Source: Cymbomonas tetramitiformis (Eukaryota; Chlorophyta; Pyramimonadophyceae; Pyramimonadales; Pyramimonadaceae). From it: a DNA stretch of 64,000 bases. Positions within the stretch are counted from its first letter, which is position 1, and every line of letters begins with the position of its first letter. The translations under genes were made by a program, and so were the position numbers. A model generated the notes under the pieces. It had not been told where the DNA came from. It saw nothing but the letters and a program-made list of their open reading frames with translations, and did no database searches. Of the stretch, positions 28,614 through 38,719 are shown one piece after another. The stretch is taken from contig LGRX02027780.1 of NCBI GenBank assembly GCA_001247695.2, positions 1 through 64,000 of the forward strand, given 5' to 3'.

Positions 28614-31600
28614 ATGTCGCGATTCTCGACGGCGCTTCGGGTGATCGACGATTGTCTGCCCAACGGCGAGGAGCGGTTCCGGAGCCGCTGCAAAGCGGCA
28701 ATCACGCGGACCGTCGCGAACCGCCACTCGGAGGAAACCGCGCAGGCATCCGACCTCGTCGAGCTTCTCTTCGGCGTGTACGAAGCTCTGAGCGACGCCT
28801 CCTTCGAAACGGCCAACGCGTTGGGATGGTGCACGCTGCGAGACGAGTGGTGCGTTCAAAACGCGAGCAGGGTCCGCGATTTCATGGAGTGGACGCTGCG
28901 CCGGCACGGCCGTCTCGGCGACGCCTCCTCGTACGAGCACCGCCTGAAGGAGTACCTGCGATGGCGATGGGCTCCGGAACGGCGCCCTCGTGAGGAGGCG
29001 GGATCGGACGAGGCCTCGCTGACTCTGCTGGACCGAATGATATGCGTGGCCTCCGTCGGGCTGCTGCGGGGTGAAGAGGTCCCCGACGAGCTCCTGACGC
29101 ATTACACAGAGGCGACCGGCATGTGCGCGTCGCGTCTGCGGGAGGCTCTCCGGAAGTCCGCAGCGCTCGAGAGGACCACCGTCGACATCTGGTGGCTCAG
29201 AGCGACGGACGGGTGCGCGAAGTTACGACGCTCGCGCTGGATGCACAACGTCAACCACTTTCTGTTTGACGAGTACACGACGCTCGTGGACGCGGTCTGC
29301 GACCGTTTCGGCATTGCGGTGGCCATAGGTCTCACGGAAGACAGGGCTTCCTTGTGGAAGGTGCGACACGAGGACGCTGTGCGGTGCGTTCACTTCGCGT
29401 CCACCCGCTTGAGCTTCACCGAGCGATCCGAGCTCGAACGCACCTACTCGACCGGGCCGTATCCCAACGTGGCTTACCACATTCCCTTGCGGGTCGCGAG
29501 AGTGGGAAAGTATCGCGACGCCGAGGAGAAGGAGCGCGATCTGCTGACGCTCTTCGAACAGATTTCGACCTACTTTCATAAAGGAGAATCGCTCACTCGG
29601 TGGCTGTGCGACGGAGTGGACGAGATTCTGCGCGATCTGCGAAGGCGCATGCTCACGGGGGGGGTGACCAAGCGGACGGACCTCGAGGAGATTCGACAGT
29701 CGCACGACGCGGTGGTCGGGGCGATCTTGGACGTGCCCGTCGTTCGGGCTTGCACGCTCAGTCAGGCGGACGCCCGGCACGCCTTCCTTCACACTCGGAG
29801 CGACGCCTTCGCAGGGCTCGCGCAGATGGTGACCGTCACTCGACAAAGGTGGCACGCCGACCACGAGCGCCTTCGGATCGCGGAGCGGAGCCTTCGCGAG
29901 TACGTGCAAGACCTGTGCGCATCTCACGACAACGGCCCCACGGACGCGCTGTGCGGCGCCGCGCCGAACACGAAGCGCGAGGCCTCGTTCCGCAGTCGAC
30001 GCGCGCAGCTCGAAGCCTTTCTGGTGAAGCTCGCCAGGACGGAGCTTCGCGCGTGGACCGCAACCGCCCTTTCCACCGCGAGCCCCGCGACGGACGCGCA
30101 CCCTTCGAGCTCCCCGTGCTCCCTCGAGCCCGCGACGGGCGGCGATCCGACGTCCCTCCTGGCTTGCGCCGCGTATCCCGGGGACGAAGGAACCGGCGCC
30201 GACCGCGCCATGCACGGACTGTTCCTGGAAGGCGAGCTCGATCGGTGCGTCGAAGCGGCGGCCCCGGTCGGTCGCGTTCTCCAGGACGCGACCGTCGTTC
30301 GAGCGGGACGATGGACGTTGGACATGCCGGACGTCAATCCCTTCTACGTGCCGTCGAGTGCGGATCGGCTGTGTCGAAGGCGGTATCGCGGCGTTCCCGT
30401 GGGGCTCCCCTCCGACGTCGCGACCGATCGCTTCCTGGACGATTTCGTGCATCACGAACGCGCCGAGGCGAACCGAGAGACCGCCCTGCGGGAGCTGTGC
30501 GAGGGCGGCGATCGGTCGGACGCCTTCTCGCTTCAGGCGTGGTTCGGCGACGCGCGCTTTCATTCCGAGTTCGACTGCATGCGTCGAGAGCGCGACGGGC
30601 TCGGTCGAGGACGCGACCTCGGCGCGGAGGAGCGAGCGAACACTCTGGAGCTCTCCTTCTGGTTGCGGGAGTATGTGGTCGCGCGAGGGCGCTGGCTGCG
30701 TCCGAGTAACATTCTTCGCGAGCGGCTACCGAAGGAGTGGCGCCGTCGCGCGGGGGCGAAAGTGCCCTGGGCCGACGTCTTCGTCGTCTTCCTCGACGAG
30801 TTCCGCATGGCGTTCGACCGCAACCAGAAAGGGGTGAGCAACTGTGTGGGCGTCGAGTCTCGAAACGGCGACGTGGACGGACCTTTCGTGCAGTACCGCC
30901 TGCGATCCTTCCTGCGGGATCCGAACGAGGTCGCGCGGAGCCTGCGCCTCGTGCTGCAAGAAAACTGGTATGTTTGCAGACGTCCCGAGGGGCGAACGAT
31001 CGTCCGCGTGCGAGAGAAGGAGCGTCACGCGGCGGAGATGGTTTTAGGGCACGACGACATCGAGAGCTTTCAGATCGAACCCGCGATGTCGGACGTGCGC
31101 GAGGCCGCCTTCGTGCCCGGCGCGAGGGTGTCCGCGGCGGGCATGGGCGGATTCGTGCGCTTCCTCTTCTGGGGCTTGCTTAGCTCTCTGAGCGCCGAGA
31201 CGGACCGCCCGTGGAGTCGTCTGGTGCCGGACCGCCCTCTGGATTGTCTGCCCCAGACCGTCTTCGGGGAGCCCTCCGAGCACGAGGTGTGCGCCGCGGA
31301 CCCGTGCTGGCGGGAGTATCTCATGTGGGTCGCGGTCGAGACGCAGCGCATCGCGCTGCGCATCCGACGAGGGAGCATGGGGCCTCGCATCTCCGGCACC
31401 GGGCTGCAGCTCATGGCCAGCTGCAAGGTGTACGACGGCCAGACGGTGTCCTGCATGCTGCGAAGCATCCAGGAGTGTCGAGTGGAGCGCACCAAGCGCG
31501 TGGTGCGGCCGAACAGCTCCTTGAACACTCGGTCGATGGTCCTTTTGTGGGGGTTGATGTGCACCTATTTTCCCTTCGACGAGGAGCGGGTGCTGAGGCG

Positions 31601-34076
31601 GTGCCCGAGGGCGACCGGGTTCGTGCGAGCTCCGGGGTACGACGCGAAACGGTATCCTTACTTGATTCGGAGCATCGTGGACGCGCGGGGGGACCTTCGA
31701 CACGACGTGCCGATGTGCTTCGCGTCGCCAATCATCGAGACCGCATCCTTCTCCGCGAGGACTCGCGAACGAGCTCAGCGTGCGGGTTACGCACGAGTCG
31801 GGGAGCGTCGAGACCTCGGGTGCGCCTTCGACGAGGACGCCAGGTACCTTCGGGCGGCCAACACTTACTGCAACGCCGCGGGACCCTCCGGGACCGCGCA
31901 CGCCGGAGGGCGAATCAAGCTCGCGCACGAGGGCGCCGAGCAAACTCCCTTGGGTCGTATCGACTTCCTGGCGGCCGAGCTTCATCGAGAGGTCCAAGGG
32001 GATCCCTTCGAAGCGACGCTCTCCGACCACGACCGCCACAGCGCTCGGAGCGTAGGGGTTCGCGACGCCCACTTGGACCGTCTACGAGGAGCGCAGTTCG
32101 GCAGCCGCTTCGTTCACACGAGCGTCCGCGCCGGCGAATCGCGAGAGCAGTATCGGCTGTGCCTGGAGGACTCCCATCGCCGAGCCGGTCTCGGATTTTC
32201 GGAGCTTTCAGTGGACTTTTGGTCCGATCTCGAAGCGGAGGACGTCGAAGAACCGGAAAGTCTCGCGCGGACGCGACGAGTGCTGCTCCGCGAATGGACG
32301 CGCAACTCTTCGACTTGGGGAGTCTCCCCATCGGAGCTCGAAGAGCTTCGTCTCGACTCCCTGCGGAGGCTCGTGGTTCCGCTCAGCCGGTCCGAGGCGA
32401 TCGGGGATATCCTGCGCCCTCTCGGATGGACGAGACCGCCGCTCGAGCTTTCGGGGGCGCTCGTGTTTTGTCGAGACGAAGCGGAGGCTTCTCCGCCTTC
32501 CGCGGCGGTGCGAGCGGCGGTGCGCCGGTTGCAACTCCCCTCGGAGGAAGGGGATCGAGACGAAGATCGGTTGCTCCTGCTACGCTACCAACTTCTCGAC
32601 GAGGCCGGGTACTTGCGATGCGCGCTCGCCGCGCCCAGGATGATGCGGCTCCGTGAGCGACTCTCGCATCGCGTGACGGACGAGGCGCGGAGTTTTGGGG
32701 GCGCCCTAGTGCACGGGCTGCACGACGGCATGCGCCGGCTACGCGAAAGACCGTCCACGGAAAAGCACGCCCAAATGCTCGCGATGGTGGCGGCCGGTGT
32801 CTCGGCGGGAAGTGAGCACGCCGAAGCGCTCTTGCTGTCCCCTCGGGCGAGCTTCAGATGGATCGTGCTCACGGGAAACGCCGCCCTCGCTCTCGCGTGT
32901 CTCGAAGGCGTCGACGGTCTCGAATCGGATTTCGACGCGGTCCAGCGCGTCAACCGGCTTGCCGAGCACACGCTGACCGCCATGGACGGGCGACCGTCTT
33001 TCGCGTCGAGCGAGACCTTCGAAGGGACCACCCGAACCCGGCCCGCCGACAGCTCCTCCCTCGTCGAGGCCTTCCGCAAGCACGCGACGAACTGTCTCGC
33101 GTTCGCGGCCGCCTTCGTTCCAAAGGAGGACCGGCTTTGCGGCGTTCCGACCCCGATCGATGCGAAGGACGCCCCTCGGGAGTGCTCGAACTTTCCCGGG
33201 CTCCCCTCCTCCGGCGCGCCGCGTGAGGCGTCCAGATCGAGATGCAATCGGAAGGAGCTCGAGCTCATCATGCGACAAGACACGAAACCCTCGAGCGCGA
33301 CCAACACTTGGCGCCTCCCGAAGCTTTTCGATCCGAGATTTCTGTGGCTGGACGCGCTGGCGGACCTGCTGGCGTCAGGAAAGGCGATGGACGTCGAGGG
33401 TCCGCAGCAGCCGGAAGAGGCTACGACGAACCCCAACGACGAGGGGCTCGAAACGGATGCCGTTCAGGAGATCGAAGAGAGAAACGAACTCGGCATGAAC
33501 GACCTCTGCCACGAAAGCGTTCGAGACTCCATGCGATCGGAGCGAAGCTCGCGATCGTTCGGACCGCGACGGTACAGCCTGCAAGCTTGTCTGCGGTTCG
33601 TAGGGGAGCCTCGAGGAACGTGGACGGACGACCTGGACGCCCTCGCCTTGCCAGTGCCCGACAAGTTCGAGGGTCTCTTTCGCACCTTCGAAACGAGTCT
33701 GCCGGAAAGCGCTCATCGAGATTTTGAAACGCGCGCGGCCACTCGAACGGACGAAGCGGAGACACGGGTGGTGCTGGAGCTAGCCGTGCGAGACGATTTG
33801 GGTGGCAAACTCAGCACGCGCGAGCGTCCTTTTCGTTTCCTGTTGGACGACGTCATCACTCGACACGCTCTCGCGCTCTCGGAGGCCGAGCGATCCGGGC
33901 GAGTGTGGTTTCCGAGCGCCCTTCGATGCGATCTGGTCACAAACGAGCGCCGCGTCGTCAGAGAGAAGGAAGGGGGCTCCGGGGTGATCGTGTGCGAAGC
34001 CGGACGGTTGCGCGTTTTTCGCTTCATGATGAGCGCCCTCGTTCTTGTGCACGAGGCGGACGACATGGTGATATAA
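28614..34076 (+). CDS. Giant orphan protein, 1,820 aa
   Basis: Not recognised. The frame is open upstream across the previous gene, but that part is a shadow, so I start at the ATG at 28614 after a TATA-like box. The protein is Arg- and Glu-rich, mostly helical, without a signal peptide or clear membrane helix. It has a Ser/Pro-rich linker near residues 490-520 and an acidic stretch near 1610-1640. Cysteines are scattered without a metal-binding pattern, and no Walker, kinase, nuclease or polymerase motif was found. Very high GC in third positions supports coding. A structural or virion-core role would suit its size but is only a guess. Confidence 0.8.
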   Translation: MSRFSTALRVIDDCLPNGEERFRSRCKAAITRTVANRHSEETAQASDLVELLFGVYEALSDASFETANALGWCTLRDEWCVQNASRVRDFMEWTLRRHGRLGDASSYEHRLKEYLRWRWAPERRPREEAGSDEASLTLLDRMICVASVGLLRGEEVPDELLTHYTEATGMCASRLREALRKSAALERTTVDIWWLRATDGCAKLRRSRWMHNVNHFLFDEYTTLVDAVCDRFGIAVAIGLTEDRASLWKVRHEDAVRCVHFASTRLSFTERSELERTYSTGPYPNVAYHIPLRVARVGKYRDAEEKERDLLTLFEQISTYFHKGESLTRWLCDGVDEILRDLRRRMLTGGVTKRTDLEEIRQSHDAVVGAILDVPVVRACTLSQADARHAFLHTRSDAFAGLAQMVTVTRQRWHADHERLRIAERSLREYVQDLCASHDNGPTDALCGAAPNTKREASFRSRRAQLEAFLVKLARTELRAWTATALSTASPATDAHPSSSPCSLEPATGGDPTSLLACAAYPGDEGTGADRAMHGLFLEGELDRCVEAAAPVGRVLQDATVVRAGRWTLDMPDVNPFYVPSSADRLCRRRYRGVPVGLPSDVATDRFLDDFVHHERAEANRETALRELCEGGDRSDAFSLQAWFGDARFHSEFDCMRRERDGLGRGRDLGAEERANTLELSFWLREYVVARGRWLRPSNILRERLPKEWRRRAGAKVPWADVFVVFLDEFRMAFDRNQKGVSNCVGVESRNGDVDGPFVQYRLRSFLRDPNEVARSLRLVLQENWYVCRRPEGRTIVRVREKERHAAEMVLGHDDIESFQIEPAMSDVREAAFVPGARVSAAGMGGFVRFLFWGLLSSLSAETDRPWSRLVPDRPLDCLPQTVFGEPSEHEVCAADPCWREYLMWVAVETQRIALRIRRGSMGPRISGTGLQLMASCKVYDGQTVSCMLRSIQECRVERTKRVVRPNSSLNTRSMVLLWGLMCTYFPFDEERVLRRCPRATGFVRAPGYDAKRYPYLIRSIVDARGDLRHDVPMCFASPIIETASFSARTRERAQRAGYARVGERRDLGCAFDEDARYLRAANTYCNAAGPSGTAHAGGRIKLAHEGAEQTPLGRIDFLAAELHREVQGDPFEATLSDHDRHSARSVGVRDAHLDRLRGAQFGSRFVHTSVRAGESREQYRLCLEDSHRRAGLGFSELSVDFWSDLEAEDVEEPESLARTRRVLLREWTRNSSTWGVSPSELEELRLDSLRRLVVPLSRSEAIGDILRPLGWTRPPLELSGALVFCRDEAEASPPSAAVRAAVRRLQLPSEEGDRDEDRLLLLRYQLLDEAGYLRCALAAPRMMRLRERLSHRVTDEARSFGGALVHGLHDGMRRLRERPSTEKHAQMLAMVAAGVSAGSEHAEALLLSPRASFRWIVLTGNAALALACLEGVDGLESDFDAVQRVNRLAEHTLTAMDGRPSFASSETFEGTTRTRPADSSSLVEAFRKHATNCLAFAAAFVPKEDRLCGVPTPIDAKDAPRECSNFPGLPSSGAPREASRSRCNRKELELIMRQDTKPSSATNTWRLPKLFDPRFLWLDALADLLASGKAMDVEGPQQPEEATTNPNDEGLETDAVQEIEERNELGMNDLCHESVRDSMRSERSSRSFGPRRYSLQACLRFVGEPRGTWTDDLDALALPVPDKFEGLFRTFETSLPESAHRDFETRAATRTDEAETRVVLELAVRDDLGGKLSTRERPFRFLLDDVITRHALALSEAERSGRVWFPSALRCDLVTNERRVVREKEGGSGVIVCEAGRLRVFRFMMSALVLVHEADDMVI

Positions 34077-34798
34077 AAATCACCGACAGGCGCTCGCTTT
34101 GAACGGCCAACCTTCGTTTGAAGGGGTTCGACGCGCATCGAGATTTCAAAACCGGCGCGTGCTTGATACGCGTGTCTAAGAGTGAATGTTCGAAAGGTGA
34201 CGGAGTCTGGATTAGCGATTCGGCAGTGAGCTTTTGGACCCTTTTTTAATATTACGATGTAATTCAGTCTTGAGACTGTAGACGGAGCTGTCGAGATTTT
34301 CCCGCGCCTTGCGAAAAGCAACTTTCAAACGTGCCACCGTTTGTGAACTGTTCTCTCGGAATTGCTCGACCGCCTCTCGCGGTCGCGTCCGTGTGCCGCA
34401 TTCAACCTCGTGCTTGTCGAATCTACGGTGCCGTGCATGAAACGCTATTCTTCGGAGGGAGGGAGAGAGAGAGAGAGAGAGAGAAGGCGACGCGCGCGAC
34501 TCGACGGAATCGTGGTTAAAACGAACCTTTTTGTTTTCGTAAAACCGAAATGCGACGATCTGTCGCGTATGGGCAACTCGATGCGACGATGACAGTTTGA
34601 GCGGTCGCGAGCAGGGGCGCACGACGCGTGAGCGTCACCGACGGAGGGCGTCCTTCAAAGCGCGACGTCGCCTCCAGCACGATCAGATCCGTACGGGACA
34701 TCGATCGAACAAGCATCTCGACAAACGAGTGTTCCATCGTAACGGGCATTCGCATCGGGAAAGGCGCGCATCGCTTTTGGAGCACTCGCGGCTTCGCC
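34077..34798. other. Intergenic region or weak minus gene
   Basis: Holds a (GA)n tract and the overlapping minus frame 34516-34866. The 34077-34450 part contains no supported gene. Confidence 0.4.
34456..34484. repeat. (GA)n tract
   Basis: GGAGGGAGGG leading into a pure GA run, about 380 bp after the giant orphan gene. Confidence 0.85.
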
Positions 34799-34866
34799 AT
34801 GACCCTCCCGTTACGCACGCAGACGCGCCCGAGATCGACCGTCGTTTCTCCCATAGGATCGCTCAT
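34516..34866 (-). CDS. Possible 116-aa protein, head-to-head with the ankyrin-like gene
   Basis: A minus frame from the ATG at 34866 has beta-rich, protein-like composition (MSDPMGETTVDLGRV...). It overlaps the 5' end of the plus gene by 68 bp; an ATG at 34800 would reduce this to 2 bp. No motif or TATA box. Both strands look coding here, so one may be spurious. Confidence 0.3.
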   Translation of the reverse strand: MSDPMGETTVDLGRVCVRNGRVMAKPRVLQKRCAPFPMRMPVTMEHSFVEMLVRSMSRTDLIVLEATSRFEGRPPSVTLTRRAPLLATAQTVIVASSCPYATDRRISVLRKQKGSF

Positions 34867-35509
34867 CTGCAAGCGTCGCCGAGAGGCGCTGCTGCACCGC
34901 AAAATTGCACGGGATGAAGTCGGAGCGGTAATTTCGCAGCTGCTCGAAGATGGAAAAGCGCGACTGACAACGAAAGACCTGACGCACGCCGTCGCCAACA
35001 ACAGCATCGGGGTTTTGCGCGCTCACGCGGAGTCCGTCGACTCGGAGCTCGACTCGGACCACCTTATGCTAGCCGTCGAGCGGAACAGCTTCGCGGTCTT
35101 GCGATGGGCCGTCCAGCGAAAAGCCGCACATCACGTCGCAACGGAATGGGAAGGCGAGGAAGAGTGGCTCGAAGCGTTCCGCCACATGCCGCTGCTGGCC
35201 GCGCGCTTGGGATATACGGGGATGCCGGAATGGATGCTGAGCGGGGAGTGCAAGGAGCTCTTCGACGAAGGATTCCCCGATCACTGTCTGTGCGAGGAGG
35301 CGGCATCGTGCGGCAATTGGAACACGCTTCTTTTCTTGATCGAGCACGGCGCGAAGGGGATGCGCTTCGCCGATTGCCGCAAAACGGTATCTCGTCTCGT
35401 CGACGAACATTCCTTACGATTGGAACGCTCTTTGATGCTGCTCGAAAGTCGGAGCATGCGAAGAGTGCGTGAAGAGATTCGGACAGCATTGGAGGCTTAC
35501 GATAGCTAG
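34799..35509 (+). CDS. Ankyrin-like helical repeat protein
   Basis: 236 residues. After a basic N terminus come helical units spaced like degenerate ankyrin repeats: LTHAVANNSIGVLRAHAE, LMLAVERNSFAVLRWAV, LLAARLGYTGMPEWML and CEEAASCGNWNTLLFLIEHGA, the last the most typical. Such families are common in giant viruses and bind host proteins. The frame is open upstream from a GTG at 34628, but the region before 34799 fits the opposite strand better. Confidence 0.65.
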   Translation: MTLPLRTQTRPRSTVVSPIGSLICKRRREALLHRKIARDEVGAVISQLLEDGKARLTTKDLTHAVANNSIGVLRAHAESVDSELDSDHLMLAVERNSFAVLRWAVQRKAAHHVATEWEGEEEWLEAFRHMPLLAARLGYTGMPEWMLSGECKELFDEGFPDHCLCEEAASCGNWNTLLFLIEHGAKGMRFADCRKTVSRLVDEHSLRLERSLMLLESRSMRRVREEIRTALEAYDS

Positions 35510-35632
35510 CTAAAAGTACTCACACGGATTTACGATACAACACGATAGTCATACTCTATTACCCGATTTCCGACATGCGCGAAAGGCTTTGCCCGGTGCT
35601 GCGGGAACTTAGCTAGGTTTTGAATACAAAGG

Positions 35633-36382
35633 TTAAGCGGACCGCTCGGTCTCGAGTCGACCGGAAGGCGAAGGTGCCTCCGTCACTTCGTGCGAGACGT
35701 CGAGGTTGTTCGGTGTTCTCGAGCGAGCGATGTCGGCGTTTTTCGGGTCCGCCTTCCCGGTCTCGTGCGAGGCGTCGACATCGATCGATGTCCTCGCGTG
35801 AGCGTGGTCGGCATCTTTCGTGTCCGGAGCGTGCGGCCATCTGAGCGCCAAGCTCGTTGCGTCGAGAAACACCGTATCCGGATAGCAGCCGGTCGGCACG
35901 ATCTGACGCATGAACGTTTCGGTTTCTCGTGCCAACGAGGCATCCTTCAATAGGCACACGACGATGGTGCGCCGCGAGGTGTCCATGTCGAGACGACCCA
36001 CGACGTATGCGAGATCCGCCAACACGCGATGAGCGGTGTTCATTTTTTTTTTCGAGCCGACCATCCGAAGGGAGTTGAGCTGTTTTTGCTCCTTCACGAC
36101 CTCCATGAGCTGCTGCGCTTCGAACTTGAACGGCACGTTGTCGGAAACGATTCGCATGTGCACCTGCGTCCACGGGATTCCTTCGCGATGCTTGCTCAGA
36201 GCCGCTTCGCACGCTCGTATCAAGCCGCCCGCGACCATAGCGTAGGCTTCGGCGCTCGCCACTACCGTCAACGTCTTCTCCGTGACCGACACGTCGTCCA
36301 AAACGTGCTTCGTGACCTCCGTGTCGCTAGGGGCCGGGCGACCATCGTACGCGGCGCTTGCATGCGGTGACGCGGTGGCCAT
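35633..36382 (-). CDS. Hypothetical protein, 249 aa, with repetitive tail
   Basis: Not recognised. The first ~165 residues look like a mixed alpha/beta fold (VTEKTLTVVASAEAYAM ... RRTIVVCLLKDAS). The last ~60 contain two degenerate copies of a unit like DADHAHARTSIDVDASHE / NADIARSRTPNNLDVSHE. It shares a bidirectional TATA region with the gene at 36505. Confidence 0.6.
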   Translation of the reverse strand: MATASPHASAAYDGRPAPSDTEVTKHVLDDVSVTEKTLTVVASAEAYAMVAGGLIRACEAALSKHREGIPWTQVHMRIVSDNVPFKFEAQQLMEVVKEQKQLNSLRMVGSKKKMNTAHRVLADLAYVVGRLDMDTSRRTIVVCLLKDASLARETETFMRQIVPTGCYPDTVFLDATSLALRWPHAPDTKDADHAHARTSIDVDASHETGKADPKNADIARSRTPNNLDVSHEVTEAPSPSGRLETERSA

Positions 36383-36446
36383 CGAGTTTGAGTAAAAGCG
36401 CAGGGAGCGAAAAGCACGCGCGATCGCGATTTATATTCGTGGATAT

Positions 36447-36470
36447 GTATATATATGTATATACATATAC
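36447..36470. promoter_or_regulatory. Bidirectional TATA promoter
   Basis: A near-palindromic stretch of alternating TATATATATGTATATACATA lies between divergent starts at 36382 (minus) and 36505 (plus), 65 and 35 bp away. Confidence 0.6.
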
Positions 36471-36504
36471 GCGAAAGGCGTACGCACGGGGCGATATTTG
36501 CGAG

Positions 36505-37608
36505 ATGGACATCTTCGACAGTTCCCCGCAGGGTTTTGTGTGCGAAGCGAGCGAATTCGACGCCGAGAAAGGACTCGTCAATCAGAACGCGCAGTGGGGA
36601 CTTAGTGTTAAAAAGTGTCCCAATAAAACACCAATATTGTATGAAAAACAAATTTACCATCATGAAGGTGACTGCGACAATGCATCCTTGACATACGGTG
36701 ACATAACATACCGACACGTATCACAAGCTGAATCTCCATCGGACATGTGTACACAAACCTCAATTCCAGAAGAAAAAGGGCGGGTGTTGTGCTCAGCCTA
36801 CGAAGCCGTTAACTCAGAATCGCTCGACGTCCGACACCGCGTGATCAATAAGATACGACACGAACGCACCGAACCACCTTTATTAGAATACACTATGCAC
36901 GCACCGGAGGATGTGAATTTGATCGCGTTGGACGATCCAGAGTTTACCGACACCTTTTTAGCACCGCTCGTTGAAATACCTGACAGCACCGGCGATGGGT
37001 ATGTGCACTACGTGACGCCCTTTTACGCGGCGAACCTCGATGAGCTGTCCGAACTGTTGCGCTGTATGCGCGACGTGCTCGGAATGAAGGAATATCCAGA
37101 CACCCGACGTCACGTTCTGCGCGAGTTGCTGCTTCTCGCCCGACGAAGCCTCGCAGTCACCGGCGAGATCCTCACCACACCTATCGGTGTTTGGTACGAC
37201 CACCAAAAGGAGCTTCGTCTCACTTTTTTACACACGGGCATGCCGAACGAGCTGCGTTCGTCACTTCCGGTGTGTACATTCATAAGTCCTCGGAAAGATG
37301 CCAGAGGTATACGTGATCAACTCATGCCTTTTCTAGAAGAGAACATGGTCCACATTTTCCCAGCAGAATTTGAAACGCGCGCGAAAGCCAAGGAAACCGC
37401 GATGGCGGCGATCGAAATTGTGAAGGAGGATTTACAAAAAGTCTCGTCTGAAAATCTCGCCAACCCAATCGAATCGTACATGGATTGCTTGGACCGAGGG
37501 CGAGCCAGTCTGCTGAAGCTCTACGAGGAGCCCTTGGAATTACGCCCAGCGGCAAATCCGTTGAGAGGAAGAAGCGCCTCGGTCGAATCCGTGTTGCACT
37601 TGGCGTGA
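36505..37608 (+). CDS. Hypothetical protein, 367 aa
   Basis: Not recognised. The first half is polar with several Cys and is AT-richer than neighbouring genes. The second half is helical (LDELSELLRCMRDVLGM ... RHVLRELLLLARRSL) and followed by a beta-like stretch. No signal peptide or membrane segment. The ATG follows the shared TATA box; the frame upstream passes through that box and is not coding. The gene at 37628 follows after 19 bp in the same direction. Confidence 0.65.
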   Translation: MDIFDSSPQGFVCEASEFDAEKGLVNQNAQWGLSVKKCPNKTPILYEKQIYHHEGDCDNASLTYGDITYRHVSQAESPSDMCTQTSIPEEKGRVLCSAYEAVNSESLDVRHRVINKIRHERTEPPLLEYTMHAPEDVNLIALDDPEFTDTFLAPLVEIPDSTGDGYVHYVTPFYAANLDELSELLRCMRDVLGMKEYPDTRRHVLRELLLLARRSLAVTGEILTTPIGVWYDHQKELRLTFLHTGMPNELRSSLPVCTFISPRKDARGIRDQLMPFLEENMVHIFPAEFETRAKAKETAMAAIEIVKEDLQKVSSENLANPIESYMDCLDRGRASLLKLYEEPLELRPAANPLRGRSASVESVLHLA

Positions 37609-37627
37609 ATCGAACCTCGCGCGCGTC

Positions 37628-37984
37628 ATGACGGATCTCTACAACCTTCTTCGCGACTCGACGATGTCCACGGTATTAAGGCGGTGCCTCATCGACGTTC
37701 ACACGCTGGCCATCCGAAGCGGCAGGTTCAAACTTTCACCCTTGCACGAGTTCGATCTCGACGACCACATCGAAATCGTGGACGTTCGCAACTGTATCGA
37801 ATACTACGAGACAACCTCGGAGTTCGTGGCATCGATCCACGTTATCTGTATGCTTTCGGAGCTTTTGTGGATAGTGGAGAGAGCCACCTCGGACGCATCG
37901 ACGCCGTTCGAAGGAAGGGAGAACCGAACGCACACCGGTCGGCGCGCACGAGAACTCGCACTGCGGGACTTTACCCTCTTTTGA
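37628..37984 (+). CDS. Hypothetical protein, 118 aa
   Basis: Small helical protein with a hydrophobic helix (FVASIHVICMLSELLWIVERA, ~68-88) and a basic tail. Its closeness to the preceding gene suggests a shared transcript. No recognised family. Confidence 0.5.
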   Translation: MTDLYNLLRDSTMSTVLRRCLIDVHTLAIRSGRFKLSPLHEFDLDDHIEIVDVRNCIEYYETTSEFVASIHVICMLSELLWIVERATSDASTPFEGRENRTHTGRRARELALRDFTLF

Positions 37985-38329
37985 GACGCCTTCAAGCAGC
38001 GCGGAAACCGATGCGCGTGTCGGCTGGGAGACGTGAGGCACGCGTCATGCGCGCGTTTGCAACTTTTTTGTGCTGGCGCTCCTTGTTCTTTTGCGTGAGC
38101 TAGGTTTTCCGAAACTTGCCACCCAAACTAGAGAGTTCCGTGGCGCGCAAGGTATGAACACCTTTCAATAAGAGTACACATCTCACACGCAAAGGCGTCG
38201 TCGAGCTCCCACCGGTGTTTCGAAAAAATGCGTGCATATTTCATAAGTGGCGCTCCGAGATGACGCAAAGGGCGACAATCCGAGGCTGGTATTCGTTTGT
38301 ATATTCGGTAATGCGTCGATCGGTATCAA
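37985..38329. other. Intergenic region
   Basis: No supported gene or clear repeat; AT content rises towards 38300 around a TGTATATT that could act as a weak promoter. Confidence 0.4.
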
Positions 38330-38719
38330 ATGTATGAAACCAGCGAGCGTCTTTCACAAAGACCCCGAGCTGTTTGCAAAAGACTTCGCGTCGCCGCGAT
38401 TTTTTATTTTGTATTCTCACCTACCGCCTTCAAACAATTCTGCGAATCGCAGTCGAGCACCTTTGATCTCACGAATGTCGGTAACATCTCACCGGACTCC
38501 ATCTTAGAAATGCTCGTTTTCGAGCGCGCTCGACAAACCTCGCAAGGCGCTTGTGCCGCATACGAAAAGCACGCGAGGGTGGTGGTATATACGTGTAAAC
38601 GATTGCTTAATAGTGCAAGAGGTACCCAAACGGCGCACCGTGCGCAAAATACAGTCGCGAGCCTATGGTGCGATGCCTTCCCGGAGCGGGAACCGCTCAA
38701 GTCATGTGCAGAATGGTGA
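38330..38719 (+). CDS. Possible 129-aa protein
   Basis: ATG-started frame with protein-like composition in the middle (FDLTNVGNISPDSILEML). It overlaps the 3' end of the SF2 helicase gene by 23 bp tail to tail. No motif. Confidence 0.35.
   Translation: MYETSERLSQRPRAVCKRLRVAAIFYFVFSPTAFKQFCESQSSTFDLTNVGNISPDSILEMLVFERARQTSQGACAAYEKHARVVVYTCKRLLNSARGTQTAHRAQNTVASLWCDAFPEREPLKSCAEW

Noticed and set aside
31211..32656. Plus frame inside the 1,820-aa gene
   Set aside because: Arg/Ser/Gly-rich shadow of a strongly coding GC-rich frame.
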